Shown: one piece after another, positions 9,985-17,989 of the stretch
Position numbering within the stretch: position 1 is the first letter of the stretch
Layout: each line of letters starts with the position of its first letter
Origin: Oceanicola sp. 22II-s10i
GTDB taxonomy: Bacteria; Pseudomonadota; Alphaproteobacteria; Rhodobacterales; Rhodobacteraceae
NCBI RefSeq assembly: GCF_002210105.1
Contig: NZ_AQQU01000001.1
Coordinates: 966,501 to 1,030,500, forward strand
Direction: 5' to 3'
DNA: 64,000 nucleotides
Notes under the pieces: model-generated
What the model saw: the letters and a program-made list of their open reading frames with translations, nothing else
What the model was told of the DNA's origin: nothing
Databases searched by the model: none
Made by a program: the position numbers and the translations under genes

Positions 9985-10227
9985 TCAGGCTGCGAGTGCG
10001 TTGTGCGGGATCTCGCGGGTAATCGGAGTTGCGACCATGCGGGTGCCGTTGACTGCGATGACATGGGCGACGCCGCGATAGCGCAACTCGATATTGCGGC
10101 GCGCAGTTACGGTCTGCGAGGACATGCCGTCATGCCGGACGCCACGATAGGTCATGGCCTTGGGGGTGCGGGCCACGAATTCTTTGAAGCCATCATGTTC
10201 CACGCCGCGGTAAATAAGCTTAGCCAT
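9985..10227 (-). CDS. small YRG-repeat protein (DUF4278-like)
   Basis: An 80-residue protein beginning MAKLIYRGVEHDG with a good AAGGAGAATAC ribosome site before the ATG at 10227. It contains three copies of a YRGV motif (residues 6-9, 27-30 and 50-53), spaced 21 and 23 residues, two of them followed by a basic/His-Asp-Gly tail. That is the hallmark of the short DUF4278 proteins known mainly from cyanobacteria and proteobacteria, whose function is unknown. No signal peptide or membrane segment is seen. It is divergent from the cyclase-like gene at 10523, and the 295-base gap between them carries two CRP-type sites. Confidence 0.75.
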   Translation of the reverse strand: MAKLIYRGVEHDGFKEFVARTPKAMTYRGVRHDGMSSQTVTARRNIELRYRGVAHVIAVNGTRMVATPITREIPHNALAA

Positions 10228-10312
10228 CTGTATTCTCCTTGGTTTGGTGTTTGATTTCATTTGGCGTCTCGTGAACGCTGAGATGACTTTGCCTGTTTGC
10301 GCGTTTGCCCGC

Positions 10313-10328
10313 TGTGACCCGGGTCACA
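10313..10328. promoter_or_regulatory. CRP-type binding site 1
   Basis: TGTGACCCGGGTCACA is a perfect 16-base palindrome matching the CRP consensus TGTGA-N6-TCACA exactly. It is centred 93 bases upstream of the DUF4278-like start and about 200 bases upstream of the cyclase-like start. Confidence 0.6.
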
Positions 10329-10335
10329 ACCCACT

Positions 10336-10351
10336 GGTGAAACAGATCACA
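10336..10351. promoter_or_regulatory. CRP-type binding site 2
   Basis: GGTGAAACAGATCACA matches TGTGA-N6-TCACA with one change in the left half. Its centre is 23 bases from that of site 1, roughly two helical turns, so two dimers could sit on the same DNA face. Confidence 0.5.
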
Positions 10352-10473
10352 CCTCTGGCCCTGCTCCTTGCGGCGCGGACTTTTCAGCAAAGGGCGGTCC
10401 GGAAACGGGCTGGCGATCCTAAAGCCGTCCAAAGCAAGGAGCAGGCTGGCCAAAGCTGCATACAGGCAACATA

Positions 10474-10489
10474 GTTACCCTAGGTTAAC
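10474..10489. promoter_or_regulatory. palindrome before the cyclase-like gene
   Basis: GTTACCCTAGGTTAAC is a 16-base palindrome with one mismatched pair, 33 bases before the start codon at 10523. It is AT-richer than its surroundings and could be an operator or part of the promoter. It does not fit the TTAA-N7-TTAAC box, having the wrong spacing. Confidence 0.3.
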
Positions 10490-10522
10490 CTGCCGGGCTT
10501 CATCCCGACGGAGGGGGGATTC

Positions 10523-13500
10523 ATGTCCATGGAAATGACAACCGAATCGTCTGTGCTGACAGAAGCGGTGCTGGTGCCGACGACGGCGCGGGCCTTGCTG
10601 ACAGGCCCTGCCCCTGCGGAGCCGCGGGCGCTGGCCTGCGAGGGCGCGGTTCTTTTCTGCGACCTCTCAGGCTTTTCCCGCATGGGCGCCGAGACGGTTG
10701 CAAGGTCGGAGCGCGGTGCCGAACTGGTGCAGCAGTCCATCGACGCGGTCTTCAGCGTGGTGAGCGAGGTGATTTCGGGTCATGGGGGCGCGGTCCTCTA
10801 TTACGCCGGGGATGCGGTGGCGGCGCACTGGCCGTCCGTCGGGGCGCCCCAGGCAGCGGTGCGCCGGGCGGTGGCTTGCGGCCTGACGGTGCAGAACCGG
10901 ATTGCCGGAATCGCGACGACTGAAACGCCGCTCGAAATGCGGGCGGGCGTCAGTATTGGCCCGGCCTGGCTGGTGGATATCGATGATCCGACCGGTCGTC
11001 AGAGCCTCTTCTGCGGACCGGCGCTGCGGGCGGTGGAAGATCTGGCGCTGAGTCCGGAGGGTGTGCGCCTGACCGCTGCTGCCGCTGACCTGATCGGGGC
11101 AGAACTCATCGTCACCTCAATGCAGGCCGAGCCGATGCCCGGCGTTGCCCCCGCCCCCCTGGACGCCGGCCCCTGGCTGCGGGCGCATCAGCGCGCCGGG
11201 CTTGCGCTGGGCCCCGACTGGGCCGCGGAGTTCCGGCAGATCTCGGTGCTGTTCCTTCGCGTGCCGGGCTTTTCGTTCGACGGTGAGGCCGATCTGCCCG
11301 ACGCGGCTGCGGCGCTGGGCCGGATCGTTTCTCAGGTCGAGGCGGAAGGCGGGACGCTGTTGCAGACCTGCTGCGACGACAAGGGGTTCGTCGCACTTGC
11401 GGCCTGGGGCCTGGCCACCAGCGCCTGGGAGGACGGCGCCGAGAGGGCCGTGCGCGCCGCACAGGCGCTGACCGGGCAAGGAATGATCGCCGCCGTGGCG
11501 TCCGGCAAGGTCTTTGTCGGGCTGATCGGGGCCGATCCCTACCTCCAGCACGTTGTCATCGGCGATTGCGTCAACCGGTCTGCCGCGATGTGCCTCGCCG
11601 GGGCCGCGCCGCTGACGCTCGATGCCGCGACGCGCGACCGCATCGCGCGACGGTTCGAGACGCGGGAGGTCTCGCGGCTACAGTTGAAAGGGCAGGAGGG
11701 GGCCGCCGCCGTGTTCGAGGTCACGCAGGAACGGCTGGGCGGGCTGACACATGCGGGCGAAATGATCGGGCGGCAGGCCGAAAAGGACCTGATGAGTGCC
11801 GCGATCGTCCGCCTGAAAGCGGGCGAGAAGGCCGATCTCTTCATCACCGGCGAGGCCGGGATGGGGAAATCGCGCCTCGCGGACTGGTTCTGCCAGCAAA
11901 TGGACGTGGCCAATGTCCCCCATGCGAGCATCCAGGCCGACAGCATCCGGCGCGCGATCGGCTACGCGCCCGTGGTGCCGCTGGTTTCGGAGCTGATGGA
12001 CCTTGGCCCGGACGATCTGCTGGCCGTCTGGCAAACCGCGCTGCTCGATACGCTGGGGGCGGAGGCGGAAGCACTCTTGCCGCTGCTCTCGCCCCTGTTG
12101 CCCGTCGACATTCCCGAGACGGACCGCTCCCGCGCGCTGGTCGGTGCAGGGCGCGCCGAACAGACGCGGGAGCTTGCAGTGTCGCTGATCGCTCGGCGTC
12201 TGCCGCACGACGGATCGGTGCTGGTGGTGGAGGACGCCCATTGGCTCGATTCCGCGACCTGGCAGCTGCTGGATGAACTTGGGCGGTCGGCCCCGGTCTC
12301 TGTCTGCCTTGTCACGCGCGCGCTGAAGCCGGACGACCTGCCGACGGAGGCACGCCGGTTCCTCGACCCCGAGCAGATCGAGGTGCTGCACCTTGCGCCG
12401 CTGACGCAGGATGACAGTGGTCTGCTTGCGGCCCAGGCACTGGGTGCCCGCGCATCCGCATCGCCCCTGGCGGAGCTCTTGCAGCAGACGGCCGCGGGGC
12501 ATCCTCTTTTTACCGTTGCCCTGGTGCAAGCCCTGGCGGCACGCGGACTGGTCCCGGTCGAAGGGGGGTATGCCCATCTTCGGCTCGGCGAATCCGGTCT
12601 GGCCCATGTCGATATTCCGGCCGATGCGGCGGGGGCGGTGCTGGAACAGATCAGCCGCCTCGCTCCGGCAGAGCAACTGACGATCCGAACCGCCGCCGTG
12701 CTGGGCCGGACCTTCGATGCAGTGACCCTGGCCGCCATCCATCCCTCGGCCGATGCCCAGACGATTCACACTCATCTGGAGCAGATCGCCGCCACCGGGT
12801 TGATTGAAGGTGGTGCCGATGGCGACTGGCATTTCCACCATGCGATCATCGCGGATGCGGCCTATCACTCGCTGGTCAGCGCAAACGCCAGGGCATTGCA
12901 TGCCAGGGCCGCCGCCGAGATCGCGCGCCGCGCCGGGGACAGCCCGGACCAGTCCGACCTCGCGCTGATGGCGCACCATGCGGAACGGGCCGAGGATCAC
13001 GATGCCGCAATCGCCCACCTCGCGGCGGCCGCCGAGGGGGCCAAGCGCGCCTATGCGAACCTCGAAGTCGTGGATTTCCTGACACGTGCCCTGGCCATCG
13101 CCCCGCAGCGCGCCGCGGACGGTCTGGCGGCGGCACAATGGCGCTATGACATCGCCTATGCGCTGCGCGCCATCGGACAGTACCAGCGGGCAGAGGATTT
13201 CCTGAAGCGCTGCATCTCGGACCTCGACCGGCCGCCGCCGGAGACAGGCGGCCAGGCGACTCGGGGGTTGATCTCGGGCTATGCGGCCTTTCGGCTGAAA
13301 CCCCACCGGGAGGAGATGCCGGCCGACGAGCGTGCCCCGATCATCCTTGCCGCCGACGCGACGATGATGCTGTCCGAACTGCATTACGAGCTGAACAAAA
13401 TCCCCTTCGCCCTGTCAGAGATCCTGCGTGGCGCGAACCTCGCCCGGAAGGCCGGCGGAGACAGCGCGACACTCGCCAAGCTCTATATCGGGATGGCGCT

Positions 13501-14467
13501 GATTTCGACCGCGTTGCCCTGGGCGCTGGATGGCGACGCTCTGCAGAAACGCGCATTGGAAATCGTCGACCGTCTGGACGATCCGCCGACCGAGGGCTGG
13601 GTCTACATGGTTTCCGGCAATTACGAATCCGGCAAGGGCGGCTGGTCCGATGGAGAGCGGTATTTCCGCCATGCCATGGCCGTGTCCGAGGCCTGCGGAG
13701 AGCGGAAGACCTGGGAAACCTCGACCTCCACCCTCGCCAATCTGAAGCGGCTGGAGGGCTGGTTCGAGGAGGCAAGGGGCTGGTCCGACGTCACCCTGGC
13801 CGCCAGCCGGGACCGTGGTGTCGTGCATGGCATCATCTGGTCGCACAACGGACGGTCTCGGGACCTTCTGTGCCTGTCCCGATGGGACGAGATGTGGGAA
13901 GACGTCGCGGCGATGCAGAGGCTCTTCGACGATCCGGCCAACGCGGTCGACGCCAACGACAACAACCGTCTGGTGTTCAACTACACCGCGGCCACCCTCG
14001 CGCTGGCCGACGGGGACGACGCGGGTGCGCGGGCGTCGCTGGTCGCGGCGCTGGACATCGTCGCACGGACGAAACGGCCGCAGGTCTACATGACGCAGAA
14101 CGCGCCGATCTATTGCGATCTGCTCTGGGCCCTGCATGAGCGCGGGATGCCGCTGGAGGATCTGCAGGGCCATTTGGCGACCGTCACGAAATCCGCGAAA
14201 CGGATCGGGCGGCAATACCGGGCCGGCGTGCCGATGGCGGCCCTGGCCGAGGGCGACAGCCTCTGGTGGCAGGGCAAGGCCGAGAAGGCGCAGAAGGCCT
14301 GGCAGGCTTCTGTCGCGGCGGCAGAGGACCGGGCGATGAGCTATGCGGCGGCCAATGCGCTCGACCGGCTCGACCGGACCGGGATCGCCGGTGCCGGGGC
14401 CGAGCGGGACCGCCACCTGGCGCGGCTAGGTATCCCGTTGCCAAAGCTCTGGCGGCTCTCGGCCTGA
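10523..14467 (+). CDS. soluble-adenylyl-cyclase-like protein with ATPase and TPR regions
   Basis: A 1314-residue cytoplasmic protein with the layout of soluble adenylyl cyclases: two class III cyclase-type domains, a STAND/AAA-type ATPase and a long TPR-like tail. Domain 1 (about 30-200) keeps both metal aspartates, in LFCDLSGF (D47) and AGDAVAAHW (D97). Domain 2 (about 235-370) has lost the first aspartate (LFLRVPGF) but keeps a DDKGF lysine (about 287) and the asparagine of VNRSAAM (about 350). The P-loop GEAGMGKS is at about 443-450 and the Walker B strand VLVVEDAHWLD at about 565-575. Helical repeats fill roughly 830-1290. GGAGGGGGG precedes the ATG. Some catalytic positions are changed, so cAMP synthesis is likely by family but not assured. 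It is convergent with the BASS transporter gene. Confidence 0.85.
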   Translation: MSMEMTTESSVLTEAVLVPTTARALLTGPAPAEPRALACEGAVLFCDLSGFSRMGAETVARSERGAELVQQSIDAVFSVVSEVISGHGGAVLYYAGDAVAAHWPSVGAPQAAVRRAVACGLTVQNRIAGIATTETPLEMRAGVSIGPAWLVDIDDPTGRQSLFCGPALRAVEDLALSPEGVRLTAAAADLIGAELIVTSMQAEPMPGVAPAPLDAGPWLRAHQRAGLALGPDWAAEFRQISVLFLRVPGFSFDGEADLPDAAAALGRIVSQVEAEGGTLLQTCCDDKGFVALAAWGLATSAWEDGAERAVRAAQALTGQGMIAAVASGKVFVGLIGADPYLQHVVIGDCVNRSAAMCLAGAAPLTLDAATRDRIARRFETREVSRLQLKGQEGAAAVFEVTQERLGGLTHAGEMIGRQAEKDLMSAAIVRLKAGEKADLFITGEAGMGKSRLADWFCQQMDVANVPHASIQADSIRRAIGYAPVVPLVSELMDLGPDDLLAVWQTALLDTLGAEAEALLPLLSPLLPVDIPETDRSRALVGAGRAEQTRELAVSLIARRLPHDGSVLVVEDAHWLDSATWQLLDELGRSAPVSVCLVTRALKPDDLPTEARRFLDPEQIEVLHLAPLTQDDSGLLAAQALGARASASPLAELLQQTAAGHPLFTVALVQALAARGLVPVEGGYAHLRLGESGLAHVDIPADAAGAVLEQISRLAPAEQLTIRTAAVLGRTFDAVTLAAIHPSADAQTIHTHLEQIAATGLIEGGADGDWHFHHAIIADAAYHSLVSANARALHARAAAEIARRAGDSPDQSDLALMAHHAERAEDHDAAIAHLAAAAEGAKRAYANLEVVDFLTRALAIAPQRAADGLAAAQWRYDIAYALRAIGQYQRAEDFLKRCISDLDRPPPETGGQATRGLISGYAAFRLKPHREEMPADERAPIILAADATMMLSELHYELNKIPFALSEILRGANLARKAGGDSATLAKLYIGMALISTALPWALDGDALQKRALEIVDRLDDPPTEGWVYMVSGNYESGKGGWSDGERYFRHAMAVSEACGERKTWETSTSTLANLKRLEGWFEEARGWSDVTLAASRDRGVVHGIIWSHNGRSRDLLCLSRWDEMWEDVAAMQRLFDDPANAVDANDNNRLVFNYTAATLALADGDDAGARASLVAALDIVARTKRPQVYMTQNAPIYCDLLWALHERGMPLEDLQGHLATVTKSAKRIGRQYRAGVPMAALAEGDSLWWQGKAEKAQKAWQASVAAAEDRAMSYAAANALDRLDRTGIAGAGAERDRHLARLGIPLPKLWRLSA

Positions 14468-14474
14468 CCCGTCC

Positions 14475-15332
14475 TCAGGCGGTCGCCCTGCGGCGCCAGG
14501 TGATGAACGGGATGACCAGGGCCCAGGCGGTGACCGAGTAGATCGCCGTCGGCAGGGTCAGCGGCGGCAGGCCGGTCGTGACCCCGGCAATGATGCCCCC
14601 GACCGCGATGCCCAGCGTCCCGTTCTGGATGCCGGACTCGATGGCCACGGTCGTGACCTCCTTCGGGCCGAGCCCCGCCGCGCGCGAGCTGAGCACACCG
14701 ATCGCCAGCAACACCGCCGTCATCACCACCAAAGCCGGGCCGAGCGTGCCGATATTGGCCAGGAAAAGCCCCCAGTTCGCGGCCAGGGCCAACAGGATCA
14801 GCACGGCGAACAGGACCGTCGTGATCCGGTGCATCCACGGCGTGATCCGGACCGTCGCCGCGGGGGCCAGCCGTGTCAGGAGCATCCCCAGCCCCACCGG
14901 CACCGCCGTCAACAGGAACATGGTCACGCCAAGCGCCGTGACGTCGACCTCGGGCGCCTCGGACCCCATGAAGTGGCGGACCGAAAGCGCCGTCAGAACC
15001 GGCAGCGTCACGATGGACACGAGGCTGATCACCGCCGTGAGCGAGACGGAAAGGGGCACCGATCCGCCCGCCATGCGCGTCGCGACATTGGACATCACGC
15101 CGCCGGGGCAGAGCGCAAGGATCATGGTGCCGGCCGCAAGCTCCGGCGGGAGCCCGAAGAGCGTCGCGACGAGGAATCCGACCACAGGCAGGAGGATGAC
15201 CTGATTGACGGCGCCAAGGCCGAACGCCCGAGGCGCCTTGGCAACCCGCGCGAAGTCATCCCCGGTCAACCCGAGACCAAGCGAGAACATGATGACGGTC
15301 AGAACCGCCGGAAGGACGAGATCGACAAGCAA
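14475..15332 (-). CDS. bile acid:sodium symporter family (BASS) transporter
   Basis: Inner-membrane secondary transporter of the BASS/SBF superfamily. The 285-residue protein is hydrophobic throughout, with about nine or ten membrane spans. Family features are the N-terminal LVLPAVLTVIMFSLGLGLT, the LALCPGGVMSNVATRMAGGS loop (about 92-111) that corresponds to the sodium-binding crossover, and a second ESGIQNGTLGIAV crossover near residue 234. Members carry organic anions such as pyruvate, pantothenate or bile acids with sodium; the substrate here cannot be told. Its start is divergent from the LysE-type gene across a gap that contains a CRP-type site. Confidence 0.88.
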   Translation of the reverse strand: MLVDLVLPAVLTVIMFSLGLGLTGDDFARVAKAPRAFGLGAVNQVILLPVVGFLVATLFGLPPELAAGTMILALCPGGVMSNVATRMAGGSVPLSVSLTAVISLVSIVTLPVLTALSVRHFMGSEAPEVDVTALGVTMFLLTAVPVGLGMLLTRLAPAATVRITPWMHRITTVLFAVLILLALAANWGLFLANIGTLGPALVVMTAVLLAIGVLSSRAAGLGPKEVTTVAIESGIQNGTLGIAVGGIIAGVTTGLPPLTLPTAIYSVTAWALVIPFITWRRRATA

Positions 15333-15440
15333 GGGCAGGCTCCTTTTGAAATCACGTTAGGTCAACGGCTCACGTCTTGTCACCGGGATCCGGCAGCCGA
15401 CCGGATTTCACCCAGTCTGCTCCGTCTTGTCTGCAAACTC

Positions 15441-15456
15441 TGTGAACAGGGTCACA
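15441..15456. promoter_or_regulatory. CRP-type binding site 3
   Basis: TGTGAACAGGGTCACA matches TGTGA-N6-TCACA at all ten conserved positions. It lies 109 bases upstream of the BASS transporter start (minus strand) and 50 bases upstream of the LysE start codon (plus strand), a placement that could serve either gene. Confidence 0.6.
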
Positions 15457-15506
15457 TCGCGGCGCGCCGAAAGATGTCACTCCGCGCGGGAAGAGTGGAG
15501 GACATC

Positions 15507-16124
15507 ATGACACCGGAAATCTGGATCACCCTTGCTGCGGCCAATTTCGCCGCCTACCTGGCCCCCGGACAGAACGTGGCTCTTGTCGGGGCGGCGACGG
15601 CGCGGGGCGGGTTGTTCGGTGGGCTTGTCGCCACGGGCGGCATCCTCGTGGCGGAACTCATCTGGGCCGCGATCGCCCTGGCCCTGACCCTGACGGCCCG
15701 CGAAGTGGCAGATGGCGTGCTTCTGGGCGTGCAACTCGGCGGCGGTGCTTTCCTGGTCTGGTCCGGGGCGCGGATGCTGCGGGCTCCGGCGGTCACGGTG
15801 GCAAACCGGGTGCCCAGCGTGAACGGGGCCCTGCGGCTGGCGGCGCTTGGCACCTGGGGCGGGCTGGCCAATCCCCTGGCGCTGATCTTCTTCGTCTCGA
15901 TCTTTCCCGGCCTGATCGGCTCGATCGCAGATGAACCTCCGGCGCAACTCCTCGTGTTCTGCGGCAGCGCGGTGGTCCTGTCCTCGTTCGCGGCGCTGAC
16001 ACCCTACCTTGCGGCGTCGCAGGTGCTGGTCAAGGCCGGGGGGCAGAAGCTCTTGAAAGGGCTTTCCGGCGGGGCACTGCTCTGCGTCGGCCTGGCCGCC
16101 ATCGCACTGGGTGCGGCTTGGTGA
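15507..16124 (+). CDS. LysE/RhtB-family amino-acid exporter
   Basis: Inner-membrane exporter of the LysE superfamily, which expels amino acids or their derivatives. The 205-residue protein has the six-span pattern and typical sequence: TPEIWITLAAANFAAYLAPGQN at the N-terminus (the P-G-Q/P-N turn is diagnostic), GVQLGGGAFLVWSGARMLR, and GLANPLALIFFVSIFPG in the third segment. The ATG at 15507 behind GTGGAGGAC is the best start; the frame open upstream to 14829 is only the shadow of the BASS gene. It is convergent with the CRP-family regulator gene. Confidence 0.88.
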   Translation: MTPEIWITLAAANFAAYLAPGQNVALVGAATARGGLFGGLVATGGILVAELIWAAIALALTLTAREVADGVLLGVQLGGGAFLVWSGARMLRAPAVTVANRVPSVNGALRLAALGTWGGLANPLALIFFVSIFPGLIGSIADEPPAQLLVFCGSAVVLSSFAALTPYLAASQVLVKAGGQKLLKGLSGGALLCVGLAAIALGAAW

Positions 16125-16157
16125 AGGCTCTGCCTTCGAGGACGGACAGGCAGGACG

Positions 16158-16180
16158 CCAAAGGCCCTAGCGGCCTTTGG
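16158..16180. terminator. hairpin between convergent genes
   Basis: CCAAAGGCC/GGCCTTTGG forms a perfect 9 bp stem with a 5-base loop (CTAGC) that includes the stop codon of the minus-strand regulator gene and lies 33 bases after the LysE stop. There is no T-run on either side, so it may act as a weak bidirectional terminator or only as an RNA end stabiliser. Confidence 0.4.
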
Positions 16181-16880
16181 CAAGGCCCGTGGCACTCTGG
16201 GCGCGCGCGGCAAGCGCGCCCAGGTCGGGAATGGCGATCAGGCCCTCGGTCTGCTGTATCAGCCCGTCGTGGGTCAGCGCCTTGAGCCGCTTGTTCACGG
16301 CCTCCCGCGTGACGCCCAGCATTTGCGCGAGGTCGGTCTGGGAGAACTGGCGCTGGAACTGCGCACGGCCGCCCGAGACGGTGGCATGGGACAGCGCGAG
16401 GTCATGCAGCTTCTGCGCCAGCCGCCCGTCCAGTCCGAGGAAGGCAAAGGCGCCCATCGTTTCCGTGTTCCGGCGCAGCAATTCGCAGAGCAACTGGATC
16501 AAGTGGCGCGCCAACTTGGTGTCCTGCGCCAGCGCCGCATCCAGCGCGCCCGAGGGGGTGACGAGGCATTCGCTATCCTCCAGCGCTGTCGCATTGGCCG
16601 TGCGTGGCAAGCCGTCCAGCATGGCGATCTCGCCAAAGGTCTCCCCCGGTTCGACCAGCGCAAGGGTCAGTTCCCGCCCCTCCTGGTCGGCGATCCAGAT
16701 CCGCACAAGGCCCGAGAGCATGACGCGCAGCCCGTCGGCCTCGTCCCCTTCCTGGAATATTGTGGTCCCCTTGGCGGACCGTACCATGCGGCTGGCCTGG
16801 GCGAGAGCCGAAAGGCCCTGCCTGTCCGCTTCGGAAAAGAGGTAACAGCTCTGTATCGCCTCGATTTTCTGATCCGGCAT
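16167..16880 (-). CDS. Crp/Fnr-family transcriptional regulator
   Basis: A 237-residue regulator with an N-terminal cyclic-nucleotide-binding domain (about 10-135) and a C-terminal winged helix (about 150-225). The phosphate-binding cassette reads GEIAMLDGLPRTANATA, keeping the Gly-Glu, Arg and small hydroxyl positions that hold cAMP in CRP. There is one cysteine near the N-terminus and no four-cysteine cluster, so it is not an oxygen-sensing FNR. The recognition helix VTREAVNKRLKAL keeps the Arg-Glu pair that reads TGTGA in CRP (CSRETVGRILKML), with lysine replacing the third contact arginine. A role at the three CRP-type sites nearby is plausible but inferred. Confidence 0.9.
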   Translation of the reverse strand: MPDQKIEAIQSCYLFSEADRQGLSALAQASRMVRSAKGTTIFQEGDEADGLRVMLSGLVRIWIADQEGRELTLALVEPGETFGEIAMLDGLPRTANATALEDSECLVTPSGALDAALAQDTKLARHLIQLLCELLRRNTETMGAFAFLGLDGRLAQKLHDLALSHATVSGGRAQFQRQFSQTDLAQMLGVTREAVNKRLKALTHDGLIQQTEGLIAIPDLGALAARAQSATGLAKGR

Positions 16881-16943
16881 TCAGGTCCTCACAGGATTCC
16901 GACGGCTTGCGTTCACGTGGCACTGCTTGCTGTAGCACAAACA

Positions 16944-16971
16944 CATTCAGTTCTTGCGACTTATCTGAATG
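16944..16971. promoter_or_regulatory. inverted repeat upstream of the Crp/Fnr gene
   Basis: CATTCAG at 16944-16950 and CTGAATG at 16965-16971 are perfect inverted repeats separated by 14 bases, in an AT-richer stretch 64-91 bases upstream of the regulator start at 16880. This may be an operator for the regulator gene; no protein is assigned. Confidence 0.3.
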
Positions 16972-16999
16972 AAAATGTCTCTCGCCGTTCGTGGTTGGC

Positions 17000-17215
17000 T
17001 CAGAAACTGCCGAGTGGGTCGCCGCCAGCCGACGGGCACCGGACATCTCCATGCCGCCATATTCGAGCGGCACGTGCAGAAGGTCGCGTCGCTGACCCCG
17101 GGCTTGCCGCACAGTTCCCTCGCGCCCAGCCCGGCCTGATGCGCCTTCGGGATGGCAGTGATCTGCCGTTCGCTGAAACGGAATCTCTTGGTTGTCTGTC
17201 TCCTCGTCTGGAGAA
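17000..17215 (-). pseudogene. IS3-family transposase orfA remnant
   Basis: Read on the minus strand, the DNA encodes a helix-turn-helix transposase N-terminus: KRFRFSERQITAIPKAHQAG, then LGARELCGKPGVSDATFCTC. This parallels the usual IS3 OrfA text (EQIVAIL...HQAG...ELCR.HGVSDATFY.W). Next the frame shifts: YGGMEMSGARRL, the continuation of the same protein, lies in another frame. So the copy carries at least one indel plus substitutions and soon runs out of similarity. No orfB or complete terminal repeats were found. A run GACCTGCTCCCCTGAAAAAT on the minus strand about 30-50 bases before it could be a degraded end. It is an immobile relic. Confidence 0.72.
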
Positions 17216-17229
17216 CAGGCTAACTTCAA

Positions 17230-17457
17230 AACGCGGATTTTTCAGGGGAGCAGGTCCAAGACCGTGGCTTTGCTACAGCGGCGAACGGCAGCTTCGACCG
17301 CACACTCGACCTCCAATTAAGACGGCTCATCAATGTGTTTTCGGGAAATGGTCTCAGGATACAACGTCAAACGTCAGGCACCCCGCCAGTTCCTGCTTCA
17401 ACGCTCCGACAGAACCCGCCCTCGAAACCTCTTGCTACCGTCCGGCCGCACGCTGTC
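17230..17457. other. geneless DNA beside the IS relic
   Basis: This 228-base stretch between the IS relic and the secreted-protein gene, taken with the 16881-16999 leader region, makes a 577-base gap with no intact gene. It is less GC-rich than the genes around it (for example CAATTAAGACGGCTC near 17315) and may be residue of the same insertion. Nothing else is recognised. Confidence 0.45.
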
Positions 17458-17838
17458 CTAGCTCTTGCAGCCGCGAATGGCGGTCCGGTGAGCCCTGCCG
17501 ACGGGGTTCATCTGCGCCTGCAGCTTGTTCGGGCGCAGGCCCATGTCATCGGCGACGGGGGCAAGTGCGGCATCCCATGCGGCCTCGAGCGGTTCGCCCG
17601 CTTCGCGGCGGGCGGTGAAATCCGCGCCAATCCTGTCGTAGGCGGCGAAATCCTCTTCCGTCACCTCATCCTGCAGGGCCTCGGTCGCGCAGGTGCAGAC
17701 CTCGGGGTCGTCGCGCAGGGCGCACATCGCGGTGACGCCGTCCCCCGGCGCGGGGTCTTCGCTGGTGGCGGCATGGGCGGCGACACCGAGCGTTGCAATC
17801 AGCGCGGCGGCGGGTGTGAAATGGGTTGGATTGGGCAA
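17458..17838 (-). CDS. secreted hypothetical protein with TTG start
   Basis: A 126-residue predicted periplasmic protein. I start at the TTG at 17838 because a GGAG ribosome site lies about nine bases before it, and because the product then begins with a signal peptide (about residues 1-23, ending GVAAHAA). The mature part is acidic, has a Cys and a CTC pair near residue 45-50 (possible disulfides), a helical EEDFAAYDRIGADF segment and a basic C-terminus ending GCKS. No domain is recognised. It is the gene nearest the IS relic, and convergent with nothing; map lies upstream on the same strand. Confidence 0.6.
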   Translation of the reverse strand: MPNPTHFTPAAALIATLGVAAHAATSEDPAPGDGVTAMCALRDDPEVCTCATEALQDEVTEEDFAAYDRIGADFTARREAGEPLEAAWDAALAPVADDMGLRPNKLQAQMNPVGRAHRTAIRGCKS

Positions 17839-17989
17839 TGCGTGTCTCCGTCTGACGGGGCGCCCGACAATCCGGGCGCACGGGATGGCATCGTCGGCAA
17901 CATGGCCGGATGCGTCAATGCAGCAGGAGAATCCAGCTTGGACTGGCCGAAAGCCGCCCAGAGCCTGTGACCGTCGGTGGCGGGTCGGA

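Noticed and set aside
10474..10489. Possible CtrA box before the cyclase-like gene
   Set aside because: GTTACCCTAGGTTAAC lacks the TTAA-N7-TTAAC spacing (the half sites are TTAC and TTAAC with 6 bases between), so it is only called an unassigned palindrome.
16881..17457. An intact transposase or complete insertion sequence
   Set aside because: The transposase text is frame-broken and short, with no orfB and no confirmed terminal repeats or target duplication.
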